Part shown: positions 18,763 through 26,097 of the stretch, piece after piece
How positions within the stretch are numbered: the stretch's first letter is position 1
Layout of the letters: the number at the start of each line of letters is the position of its first letter
Assembly (NCBI RefSeq): GCF_900107195.1
Contig: NZ_FNPB01000001.1
Span: forward strand, 558,001-622,000
Length of the DNA: 64,000 nucleotides
From: Halobellus clavatus
GTDB taxonomy: Archaea > Halobacteriota > Halobacteria > Halobacteriales > Haloferacaceae
Reading direction: 5' to 3'
Notes under the pieces: generated by a model
Told to the model about the DNA's origin: nothing
The model's database searches: none
The model's input: the letters and a program-made list of their open reading frames with translations, nothing else
Made by a program: the position numbers and the translations under genes

Positions 18763-19176
18763 ATGCCTAAAGATTCTAAAACGAGAAAACCCAAACAGAT
18801 TTCAATGAGTACTATCGGCACGGGAGAAGTGCTGACGAAAGATGAAGTCCAGATACCTTCTCATCTAAGAGCCAAGGTCATATTCGATCATCCATTAGAT
18901 GGTAAGTGCGTTCGGTGGTATTACGATTCAGAGAGAAATATCGGGATTGTCTCATCTGAAACCCTTTCGGAGTATGTAGATCTGGGTTTTACCAAAGTGT
19001 ATTCGGATGGTTCTTCCGTCAGGCCTCCTAAAGCACTGAGAGATCAACTAGAGTATTTACCGGAGAGTATGGTGATGGTTTACTTGTCCCTAAATGAGGA
19101 CCGGCTTGGTATCAGCTTCTTCGAGGAAAAAAGGTTCTTTGAAGAAATCGACGAAGAAAACCTTTCACTTGGTTGA
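18763..19176 (+). CDS. Hypothetical protein divergent from the transfer operon
   Basis: A 137-aa protein with a basic N-terminus (KDSKTRKPKQ) and a beta-rich body (VIFDHPLDGKCVRWYYD; VMVYLSLNEDRLGISFF). No family recognised. A divergent position next to a transfer operon is typical of local regulators, but no helix-turn-helix is visible. The last 12 nt overlap the convergent gene downstream. Confidence 0.6.
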   Translation: MPKDSKTRKPKQISMSTIGTGEVLTKDEVQIPSHLRAKVIFDHPLDGKCVRWYYDSERNIGIVSSETLSEYVDLGFTKVYSDGSSVRPPKALRDQLEYLPESMVMVYLSLNEDRLGISFFEEKRFFEEIDEENLSLG

Positions 19177-19719
19177 ATTCCGCTCAGCAACGCTTTTAGA
19201 GTGATCTTCTATCACCGGCTGAAACTCTTCAGCCAACTTAGAGACAAACTCGCGCAGAATATCAACGCAGTTGTCTAAGTGGTGGTGATTGATGCCTTCC
19301 TCAATAACTACGTCAACAAGTTTGGGAGATCTATCTGGGAGATCAGGGATAGACACGTATCTTGGATTGGTGTTTTCAAAGAACATTCTCGTGAATCCGT
19401 GATATACGCCGTATCCGTTTTCGTCATCAAGCCGGAGCTTAGGGTTAATACGAACGTTTCCTTCAAGCATTATTTCGTGTTTAGATCGAAGATAGGGGGA
19501 TAATCTGAAGTTCAGATAAGCAATACGGTCGGGGAAGTGGTATGTTGGATTTAACCCGGTTTGATTGCCTTCTTGATTAAGATATTCTTGAAGGCTTGTG
19601 GCTTCATCCCACTCCTGAGTCAAAAAATCAGTCTCGTGGAACTTGGATAGGTAAGGCAACCAGTCCTCCGCAGAATAGCCCTCAGAATCGAGTGTAACCG
19701 TGGAGACCTCGTCAGCCAT
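19165..19719 (-). CDS. Hypothetical protein
   Basis: A 184-aa acidic soluble protein with no recognised domain and no membrane segment. A His-rich turn (GINHHHLDNC, about 140-150) is the only notable feature. It overlaps the convergent 137-aa gene by 12 nt. Possibly expressed with the upstream lipoprotein operon, which reads in the same direction 30 nt away. Confidence 0.55.
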   Translation of the reverse strand: MADEVSTVTLDSEGYSAEDWLPYLSKFHETDFLTQEWDEATSLQEYLNQEGNQTGLNPTYHFPDRIAYLNFRLSPYLRSKHEIMLEGNVRINPKLRLDDENGYGVYHGFTRMFFENTNPRYVSIPDLPDRSPKLVDVVIEEGINHHHLDNCVDILREFVSKLAEEFQPVIEDHSKSVAERNSTK

Positions 19720-19749
19720 TCTTGGGTACAGGTAGCTACTATAGGTGCG

Positions 19750-19863
19750 TTAAGTTTTCGACGATGTGTCTAAGAAGTAGTGTTTCGATCTTTCCCCACG
19801 AATCACATACATCAGGATGCAGAACAGCGTTAAGACACTATAACCGGAGTAAAAGAAGTTCAT
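19750..19863 (-). CDS. Mini membrane protein, paralogue of the one at 21296-21445
   Basis: A 37-aa ORF whose ATG directly follows the lipoprotein stop codon with no gap. It has one hydrophobic segment, YSVLTLFCILMYVI, then a basic and polar tail. The core LTLFCILMY is shared at protein and DNA level (about 20 identical nt) with the 49-aa ORF at the other end of the lipoprotein gene. Probably an inner-membrane partner of the lipoprotein. Confidence 0.6.
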   Translation of the reverse strand: MNFFYSGYSVLTLFCILMYVIRGERSKHYFLDTSSKT

Positions 19864-21255
19864 TTAGCTCGCAGTCACTCTTTCTTTTACTTGGTTGTAG
19901 GCTTGGTCTCTGCGGATTTGGTTGACTGTTTCTTGTGTTGTGGCTCTGATTTCTGGGTTTTCGATGGTTCCTGTGAGTGCTAGTGGTGTTTCCCAGTCTT
20001 TTGGTGTTTGTTGTCGTATTTGGTAGATGCCTCGGCCTACGTTTTCGAGTTGCTGGCGTGTATCCGGGTCTGGGTCTTCTATGTATGCTTCTATGGAGTC
20101 TCCGAACTCGTGTGAGACTACTGTGCCGCCTTCTCCCTCTCTTGCTTCGTCGATGTTTCTGTCCGGGTTTTTGTCGTATCCTGTGATTCCCGTGTCGTCA
20201 ACGAGTGATACAAGTACATCATTTAAATGGTCTCCTACTGCGGTATAGTTGTCTGAACTGTTTTCTCCGAGGCCGAGTAGGTCTTGGTTTTCTAGTTCTC
20301 TTGCTTTACGGTATTCTAACGGTGTTACGTAGTGTTCTGGGAATCTTATGTTGCTTGTGCCTGCTTCTGCTGGTGTTTCTGCTTCGGCTATTTCGAGTGG
20401 TGTTGTGGTTACCCGGTCTTGGTCTAGGCTTGAGTGGTATAGGCTGTCTTCCGGGTCTCTGATCGAGTATTTGAAGCTTGGTGATTTGAGTGCGTCTACT
20501 TGTTCTACGTATTTTATGTGTGTTTCTCCGTTTTTCTGGTATTGTAGTATTGCTGCTGGGTGTCTGAATCCAGAGTTTCCGTATTCGTCTCCTGTTTCTT
20601 CTACTGTCCGTGTTTCTTCGCTTACGAATCCTGTTTTTCCTGGTTCTGCTGGTTCTGTTGCTGGTACTGTGGAGAGTTTGTAGTTGTTGAAGTCGAGGTC
20701 TAGTTGTTGGACTGTGTGTTCTGCCAGGTTTGCTGTTATGTCGTCTGCGAGTCCTGAGCTGTCGCTTCCGGCTTCCTGTACGGCTCTTATTATTGCTCGT
20801 GTGAACAGTATTTCTTCGTGTTCTTGTTCAAGGTTTATTTGGAGTGTGTCTGTCCAGCCGGTGTCGAAGTGTTGTGTCGGGTTTCTGTAGATCTGGTTTG
20901 TGTCCTGTACCAGTTGTTCTACTGTGGTGTCTAGTCCTCCTGAGTTGGGTTGTTCTCCTTCTGTCAGGGCTGCTTCTGCGTATTGTACGTCGTTTTCCTG
21001 TTTTTCCTGCCACTCGTCTTCTTCCAGTTTGTTTTTGATGATTCTCCAGTCATCTACGTCTTCAGGACGGTTCTGTGTTCCTAGTTGGCCGAGTGTTTCG
21101 AGTTCGTCCAAGAAGATGTATTGTTCTCCGTTTTTGTCGATCTGGTCTTCCTCTTCTGTGGTGTTAGTGTTGTTTCCGTTTTCGTTGCTTGAACAACCAG
21201 CCAAAGCAGCCGCTCCTACGGCTGAAGCACTTGTCAGGAATTGTCTTCGATCCAT
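19864..21255 (-). CDS. Tat-exported lipoprotein
   Basis: A 463-aa protein starting at MDRRQFL; the frame extends five codons further to a GTG. The N-terminus has the twin-arginine motif DRRQFL, a hydrophobic stretch and the lipobox LAGC, standard for haloarchaeal Tat lipoproteins, then a Thr/Asn/Glu-rich linker. The mature part is acidic and largely helical, without a recognised domain. It sits between two related mini membrane proteins in one operon on an element with a conjugation system, so it may be a surface component such as an exclusion or mating-pair factor (inference). Confidence 0.75.
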   Translation of the reverse strand: MDRRQFLTSASAVGAAALAGCSSNENGNNTNTTEEEDQIDKNGEQYIFLDELETLGQLGTQNRPEDVDDWRIIKNKLEEDEWQEKQENDVQYAEAALTEGEQPNSGGLDTTVEQLVQDTNQIYRNPTQHFDTGWTDTLQINLEQEHEEILFTRAIIRAVQEAGSDSSGLADDITANLAEHTVQQLDLDFNNYKLSTVPATEPAEPGKTGFVSEETRTVEETGDEYGNSGFRHPAAILQYQKNGETHIKYVEQVDALKSPSFKYSIRDPEDSLYHSSLDQDRVTTTPLEIAEAETPAEAGTSNIRFPEHYVTPLEYRKARELENQDLLGLGENSSDNYTAVGDHLNDVLVSLVDDTGITGYDKNPDRNIDEAREGEGGTVVSHEFGDSIEAYIEDPDPDTRQQLENVGRGIYQIRQQTPKDWETPLALTGTIENPEIRATTQETVNQIRRDQAYNQVKERVTAS

Positions 21256-21295
21256 ACTGTGATGATTCACTTACTGGTTGTGAGTGATAGAAGCG

Positions 21296-21445
21296 TTATA
21301 TGATTTTGGTGGGGTTTTCTCGTCTTTTGAAGTACATCAGGATGCAGAACAGGGTTAGAGGTGCTGAGATCTTCCAGTATCCCTGAGCTATTCTTACTCC
21401 GCCTACTGCTGCGGTGAAGAGCCAGAGTTTCTGGTCTGTAAGCAT
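21296..21445 (-). CDS. Mini membrane protein upstream of the lipoprotein
   Basis: A 49-aa ORF with one membrane span (ISAPLTLFCILMYF) flanked by a basic tail (KRRENPTKII). The segment TLFCILMY recurs in the 37-aa ORF at 19750-19863. The lipoprotein ATG at 21255 lies 40 nt after its stop. Likely first gene of the three-gene operon. Confidence 0.6.
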   Translation of the reverse strand: MLTDQKLWLFTAAVGGVRIAQGYWKISAPLTLFCILMYFKRRENPTKII

Positions 21446-21495
21446 CGATCTTTGACCCGGTATTTGGGAACTTGCTGTCTGTTGTTCTTATTGTT

Positions 21496-21512
21496 CATCC
21501 GAAACTTGGTGT
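21496..21512 (+). promoter_or_regulatory. 17-nt repeat, copy 1, possible promoter element
   Basis: CATCCGAAACTTGGTGT here matches CATACGAAACTTGGTGT at 23115-23131 in 16 of 17 positions. CGAAA resembles the haloarchaeal BRE, but the following CTTGGTGT is not a normal TATA box. The copy lies 57 nt before the proposed ATT start at 21570. Confidence 0.5.
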
Positions 21513-21569
21513 GTGGTTTGAATAGTAGCGTTTCGGTCACCTGTTTTCTCGTACAAAGGTGATTCAACG

Positions 21570-22562
21570 ATTAAAGGCGAAACCTACGTTTTCGACGATT
21601 TAGACGAGCTTTACGAAACCGCAGAAATGCTTCCGGAGGTGGACCGGCACGACGTCTACGCCCATCACACCGGGGAGGATGACTGGGAGGATATTCCGTA
21701 CCGGGACAGTTTGTGGACTGACGATGGCAGAGCTACAGGAGTCGTTTCCAGTAGTGATGATTTCTACAACATCATTCAGTACGGGGATATCTTGGAGACG
21801 GTCGGTGATGCTGTCGACAGGCACGAGGATGTAGAACCTCGTGGTCGCGTATCTATTTCGCCCACGGCTCACAAGATGAGTGCGAACGTCGAGTTTGACG
21901 GGGCAACGGTGTACGCTTCCCAGGATGACCCTATCGACCTTGGTTTACAGGTTCAGAGCGGTCACTCAGGTTTTCACGGCTTGAAGTATGACGTGGGTGC
22001 TGAGCGCCAGGTATGTAGTAACGGGATGACCGCTTTCATCTCCGAACTTGGTTTTGATCAGACTCACGGGGAACCGTTCCAACCCGGCTTAGCGTACAAC
22101 GCTGTTGACGCTGTTATTGAGTCGCCGGCGGAGATTGAGCACCGGTTGGCGCAGGCGCAGAACCGGGAGTTGAGGAATCAGGATGAAGCCCTGCTGGTGT
22201 TGATGGATACTGGGATTGATCGGTACTTGGAGAACCCTGTTCCTGACTTGTTGAATGCGATGCACGACGAGGTGGAGGATACGGAGTCTCCGACGCTCTG
22301 GGAGACGTACAACACGGCTACACGTGCACTTACGCATTACACGCAGGATGTACCGGATTATGAACTGGCGCAAGGGTTCGAGCAGGCTTCACAGCTCTTG
22401 GAGACCGGCGGTAATGAGGTTCCGGAGCCTGATCGACTGGGTCGTTCAGCGGTCTACAGTCGGTCGCGTGACTTGATTGAGCAGGGTGATTCGGAGCCGT
22501 ACTGGCCTGATGAGGAAAACGCTCTTAGGGAGTTGATGGAGGAGCACGAGATTCAGGCATAG
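21570..22562 (+). CDS. DUF932-like protein (plasmid/phage family), apparent ATT start
   Basis: A 330-aa protein if read from ATT at 21570, 8 nt after a GGTG ribosome-binding site. The first in-frame ATG is 21627, without such a site, and would drop 19 residues. The segment SGHSGFHGLKYDVGAERQVCSNGM (in parts: NxH-like turn, then RQVCSNGM near residue 150) matches the hallmark of DUF932 proteins, found in phages and plasmids and of uncertain function. The rest is acidic and helical. It stands first in the 21.5-26.0 kb accessory cluster. A 17-nt repeat at 21496 lies upstream. Confidence 0.7.
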   Translation: MKGETYVFDDLDELYETAEMLPEVDRHDVYAHHTGEDDWEDIPYRDSLWTDDGRATGVVSSSDDFYNIIQYGDILETVGDAVDRHEDVEPRGRVSISPTAHKMSANVEFDGATVYASQDDPIDLGLQVQSGHSGFHGLKYDVGAERQVCSNGMTAFISELGFDQTHGEPFQPGLAYNAVDAVIESPAEIEHRLAQAQNRELRNQDEALLVLMDTGIDRYLENPVPDLLNAMHDEVEDTESPTLWETYNTATRALTHYTQDVPDYELAQGFEQASQLLETGGNEVPEPDRLGRSAVYSRSRDLIEQGDSEPYWPDEENALRELMEEHEIQA

Positions 22563-22641
22563 CCCTATTTTTTCTTTTTCTTCTCGCTACTGGATTACAC
22601 TAATAAAATTTTCTAGGTTTTGTTACTATAAGGTGAGTACT

Positions 22642-23058
22642 TTGGGAGATTATCTTGAAGAAATAAACACAGCCCTAGCAACCCAGGGAGAAGGCATCTA
22701 TTATGAGTCCTTGGAAGATGTGATAAGTGATCTTGAAAATGAGAGTGAAGAGTACCACGAGAAAGCTAAACAACGCGCAACCGCAGGACTTGGAATCTCA
22801 GGTGCTGGCGTAGCAGGTAAACTTGTTCCAGAGTTCTACTCACAGATCGCAGAGCAAGCCGACTCAATTACACAGAATGACCTTGCTACAATTGGTCTTG
22901 TCGGAGCTCTTGGTGTTTCTACAATTCCAGCATATGTGACCAAGAGGAGTCTTGATGAACGGGATGAGATCAACCAGATGATAGAGGACTTGGAAGAAGG
23001 CAACTACGACGAAGCCGACACCGATTTTGCCTACGAAGTAGCCGAGAAACTGGCTTGA
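22642..23058 (+). CDS. Small membrane protein of unknown function
   Basis: About 138 aa from TTG 22642, which has AAGGTGAG at the right distance; a GTG three codons earlier is the alternative. An acidic N-terminal helix is followed by two moderately hydrophobic segments, about 50-70 and 83-105, joined by a short loop, then an acidic tail. Looks like a membrane hairpin. AT-rich sequence with a possible TATA (TAATAAAATT, 22601-22610) precedes it. No family recognised. Confidence 0.6.
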   Translation: MGDYLEEINTALATQGEGIYYESLEDVISDLENESEEYHEKAKQRATAGLGISGAGVAGKLVPEFYSQIAEQADSITQNDLATIGLVGALGVSTIPAYVTKRSLDERDEINQMIEDLEEGNYDEADTDFAYEVAEKLA

Positions 23059-23114
23059 ACCAGGTTCTCTAATTAAGGGCCACAAACATTTTTGCATTAT
23101 TTTTGTATTATTCT

Positions 23115-23131
23115 CATACGAAACTTGGTGT
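23115..23131 (+). promoter_or_regulatory. 17-nt repeat, copy 2, possible promoter element
   Basis: CATACGAAACTTGGTGT, 16/17 identical to 21496-21512. It lies 46 nt before the ATG of a 32-codon leader ORF and 137 nt before the ATT-started gene at 23269. Confidence 0.5.
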
Positions 23132-23177
23132 CTCATTTTTCTACTATCTTTACGGATTCCGTGTTCTCCACAGTACG

Positions 23178-23276
23178 ATGACTACTGACACATCAGATAT
23201 GCGGGAAGGTTCCCCAGAAGCCAGTCAAAAATCCTCTAAATTGAGTACTCGGCCAGCGGTGACGTACAATTACTGA
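23178..23276 (+). CDS. 32-aa leader ORF overlapping the next gene
   Basis: ATG at 23178 opens 32 codons, rich in Ser and Thr, ending in TGA at 23274-23276. It runs across the ribosome-binding site of the following gene and stops 3 nt after that gene's proposed ATT codon. Two readings are possible: a leader whose translation couples to the next gene, or the true N-terminus of that gene separated from it by a +1 shift at TAC-TGA. I cannot decide between them from sequence. Confidence 0.35.
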   Translation: MTTDTSDMREGSPEASQKSSKLSTRPAVTYNY

Positions 23277-23604
23277 TTACGATGAGGAGGAGCCTATTGC
23301 GGAGTGGGAGGCCGCGTTTCTTCCGGACTGGGAGTGGGAGGCCTACGACAAGGTCGAGGGAGACGACGATGTCTACTTCGGCCGTGTCCGCTCCCCCAAC
23401 ACGTACGGGAAATGGGAGTATGGCTACTTCAGCCAGGAACAACTCGAAAAAGCCGGTGCCTACAGGACTGATCTAGATCCAGAGGAAGACGCACCCTTGT
23501 ATCCTGACGGTGGAGAAGTTGAGGACGTCGTTGGCTTGTTTGAAACTGAGTTAGAGGCGTTGCTTGAACCTGAGGAAGGTGATGAACGATACAAGGAAAG
23601 ATAG
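23269..23604 (+). CDS. Acidic hypothetical protein lacking any canonical start codon
   Basis: The open frame begins at 23263, just after a TGA, and no ATG, GTG or TTG occurs in it for over 80 codons, yet the product (about 111 aa, rich in Asp, Glu, Trp and Tyr) is clearly coding-like. ATT at 23269 lies 7 nt after GCGGTG, the same spacing other genes here use. So either an AUU start, or a +1 frameshift from the 32-aa leader, or a recent lesion. No family recognised. Its TAG stop overlaps the next gene's proposed ATA as ATAG. Confidence 0.6.
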   Translation: MTDYDEEEPIAEWEAAFLPDWEWEAYDKVEGDDDVYFGRVRSPNTYGKWEYGYFSQEQLEKAGAYRTDLDPEEDAPLYPDGGEVEDVVGLFETELEALLEPEEGDERYKER

Positions 23605-24047
23605 ACGAGCTGCTTGAAGAGTATACGAGGGAGAAACAGTACGTGGAAGAGGAGAAGCCGTACTGGATGAATCTTACCGGCGGCACCTCCTTCTCCGGTC
23701 CTCTACGGTTCGAGTTGGAGAATTACTTCCCCGAGGCGCACTACAAAGACGCGATTGATCAGGCTTTCCAGGACAAAGCCGAGGAAGAAGTCTTGCCGGA
23801 CGGTGGCAGCATGACACAGTACTACTGGAGTGGAGACGAAGGGGTTGTGTACCATACCGAGGCTGGAGATGAATTGGTTGATCCCTTCTTTGGCTCAGTA
23901 GAGGAGGCTGAGCAGTATCTTGAGAACCTAGCTGACCTTCACGGAAAGGAACAATACTCAGGGATGGTGCTGCGGAAATCAGGGAACAGGAAAGTCGAAG
24001 AGGCGACCGAGGTCTTGACTGAGCAGTCCGGCTTGACCGAGTGGTGA
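23601..24047 (+). CDS. Hypothetical protein, related to the one at 25620-26015
   Basis: Read from ATA 23601 it is 148 aa; from the first canonical start, GTG 23643, it is 134 aa. The body is acidic and aromatic. A motif ENYFPEAHY near residue 43-51 resembles NDYFPHFHY in the 131-aa protein at 25620, both followed by an Ala/Asp-rich helix, so the two may be distant paralogues. The frame is open across the ATAG overlap with the preceding gene, which favours coupled translation. No function assigned. Confidence 0.6.
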   Translation: MDELLEEYTREKQYVEEEKPYWMNLTGGTSFSGPLRFELENYFPEAHYKDAIDQAFQDKAEEEVLPDGGSMTQYYWSGDEGVVYHTEAGDELVDPFFGSVEEAEQYLENLADLHGKEQYSGMVLRKSGNRKVEEATEVLTEQSGLTEW

Positions 24048-24057
24048 AACATTACTT

Positions 24058-24096
24058 ATGAAACGAGAAATGCACAGAAGAGGTGATCAGTTATAG
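24058..24096 (+). CDS. 12-aa leader ORF before the GHKL protein
   Basis: ATG AAA CGA ... TTA TAG encodes a basic 12-residue peptide (MKREMHRRGDQL). It spans the AGAGGTGATC ribosome-binding site, and its TAG overlaps the proposed ATA start of the next gene as ATAG. The geometry suits termination-reinitiation, but ORFs this short arise by chance. Confidence 0.25.
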   Translation: MKREMHRRGDQL

Positions 24097-25595
24097 AAGA
24101 GGATGTCTTCGGTGTTGATGTTGAGGGATGGGTTGAGCAGAACCGGAGTCGTGACCTGTATGAGCTGGTGCGTGAGCCAATTCAGAATGCGTTGGATACC
24201 GAATCCGATCTTGACGTACAGGTTGATTACGGTGACCGAAGTATTGTCGTCGAGGATTACGACCCTGAAGGTGTAGAAGATCTTTCCCGGTTCTACGACC
24301 TGTTTTCCGGCAGCAAACAGCATGATCCTGAGAAGCGCGGTCGTTTCGGCCGTGGTGTGAAGGAGTTTATCGGTGCGACCGATGAAACTGTAATCTCGTC
24401 GACGGGAGGAGGTCTTAGATTCAGTTTTGACACTGTATACGATGAAGTCCTGGATGAGTATCAGGTCGAGTCTTCACGTGAGATGTTACCCGGTGTGGAG
24501 AGGGAGCGCGGTACGATGGTCTACGGTTCGAACTCGGACTGGACACAACAGGATCTGGAGCAGGTTGAGGATTTTATCAGCGATCTCTGGATGCCTCGTG
24601 ATCGCGAGTTACGATTGGAGACTTTCAGGCCCTACAGTGAGAAGGTGATGACGGGTGAGGAGCCGGACGCTACTTTGGAAAATCAGTACTTGCCAACGAT
24701 AGTTTTTGATGAAGGTGTTCAAAAGGAGAAGCACCGTAGTACACCGGTTGAGGTGAACAAGACCGAGCCTGGAGAGGGCGGTATCTATGAATTGGGTATT
24801 CCGGTTACGCGTGGTGAGGAGTTCCCGTTCCTGTTTAATGTGCATCAGAAGACCCCAGTTACGGAGAGGAGAAACGAACTAGATAACAGTTATAGAAGTG
24901 ATTTGATGCGGTCCTTGCTTGATAACCGTCTCGACCTCCTAGACGACGAAGAACTAGAGGAAGAGTACGTCACCCAGTATATCTCCCAGTTCAGCCACAA
25001 AACCAGTGAGGACACCCAGCAAGAGTATATCTCCCGCAGGTTCGGTACTGACCCCGATGATCTACTGGTGTACAGTGATTCGACGCCGGATATGGCGGTT
25101 ACGTGGGCCACTCAACACCAACTGCCGATGGAAAAGTTGAACGAGTACAGCCGAAACATCAGTGGAATACTTGACAGCCAGTGTCCATCGGTTCAGGAAT
25201 GGTTCAACGAGCAAAACAGCGATAGATCAATCGAGCCGGTCGAAACGCCGGAAGAGAATCAAGAAGATCTGATACAGTTCTTTGAAGAAGAGATTTTGGG
25301 ACGTACCAGTGCCGGCGACGTCGACTTTGAGTTAGCGTACATCAGTGAGGACTCTGATGAAGGCCAGACACACGCAACGTACAGCCCGGTGGAAGAGACA
25401 ATTTATTTGAATGCGTTGGCGGATGACTGGAGTTCTCCGACACCGCGTAGGATCGGCACCGCTCTACACGAAATCGGACACCACGAAACAGATCCGAACA
25501 GGGACGGGCACGGACCCCGCTGGTACCACGCAGTCGAAGAACTCAGCGGCGAAGTAATCCAAAATCTAGAACAAGAACTCGAAGACTTCGAGTAA
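24093..25595 (+). CDS. GHKL (Hsp90-like) ATPase fused to a HEXXH metallopeptidase domain
   Basis: About 500 aa from ATA 24093, 7 nt after AGAGGTG. The first canonical start (GTG 24168) would cut into the ATPase N-box helix. N-box: LVREPIQNALD with N32; G1-like: VVEDYDPEG (52-60); G2-like: GRFGRGVKEF (83-92), giving a GHKL fold of the MutL/Hsp90/MORC class. The C-terminus has HEIGHH (459-464) and DGHGPRWY about ten residues later, the zinc-ligand pattern of SprT/WLM-type proteases. The middle (about 150-400) is unassigned. An ATP-gated protease is a reasonable guess. Neighbours on both sides are the paralogous YFP-motif proteins. Confidence 0.75.
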   Translation: MEEDVFGVDVEGWVEQNRSRDLYELVREPIQNALDTESDLDVQVDYGDRSIVVEDYDPEGVEDLSRFYDLFSGSKQHDPEKRGRFGRGVKEFIGATDETVISSTGGGLRFSFDTVYDEVLDEYQVESSREMLPGVERERGTMVYGSNSDWTQQDLEQVEDFISDLWMPRDRELRLETFRPYSEKVMTGEEPDATLENQYLPTIVFDEGVQKEKHRSTPVEVNKTEPGEGGIYELGIPVTRGEEFPFLFNVHQKTPVTERRNELDNSYRSDLMRSLLDNRLDLLDDEELEEEYVTQYISQFSHKTSEDTQQEYISRRFGTDPDDLLVYSDSTPDMAVTWATQHQLPMEKLNEYSRNISGILDSQCPSVQEWFNEQNSDRSIEPVETPEENQEDLIQFFEEEILGRTSAGDVDFELAYISEDSDEGQTHATYSPVEETIYLNALADDWSSPTPRRIGTALHEIGHHETDPNRDGHGPRWYHAVEELSGEVIQNLEQELEDFE

Positions 25596-25619
25596 AGACC
25601 CTCTCTGGGTGGTGTGGTT

Positions 25620-26015
25620 ATAGAGAGTTTGGAAGATGAGTTCGGTAGGTCGCTGGGGCATCAGGTCCGAGATCAAATTGTGAGAGAATATGAATTAGAT
25701 GAAAGAGACCACGTCCTCGAAGAAGAGTACATTTCGGATGTTTCACATCAAGACGGAGACGTTCCTTACCGAATGCAGATCAGCTACGAGGACGGAGGCC
25801 CCAGCTACTTCGTCAACGATTACTTCCCGCATTTCCACTACCAGGCCTCGGCAGCCCTAGCAGACGAAGACTACGACCTACTGATTGAATACTGGGGAAC
25901 CAGAGACACCGATCTGGGAGACCTAGAAACCGAATCACAGGCCTTAGAAAAGCTGAGAGAAGATGGAGCTGCCAACAATATCTCTGAGCTTGGTTTGGAT
26001 TATGGTGGTATCTAG
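25620..26015 (+). CDS. Hypothetical protein with YFPxFHY motif
   Basis: About 131 aa from ATA 25620, or 133 aa from GTG 25614. GGTGGTG lies just upstream. The NDYFPHFHY motif near residue 66-74 and the acidic tail resemble the 148-aa protein upstream of the GHKL gene. Separated by 24 nt from the GHKL-protease stop, so probably the same transcript. Function unknown. Confidence 0.6.
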   Translation: MESLEDEFGRSLGHQVRDQIVREYELDERDHVLEEEYISDVSHQDGDVPYRMQISYEDGGPSYFVNDYFPHFHYQASAALADEDYDLLIEYWGTRDTDLGDLETESQALEKLREDGAANNISELGLDYGGI

Positions 26016-26097
26016 GGAATCGTAGCTAGATAACACACCGATATACAAGGCCTGAAGACAGAGGAAGGTCTAACAGTCAGGTAATGACCGGTACACT

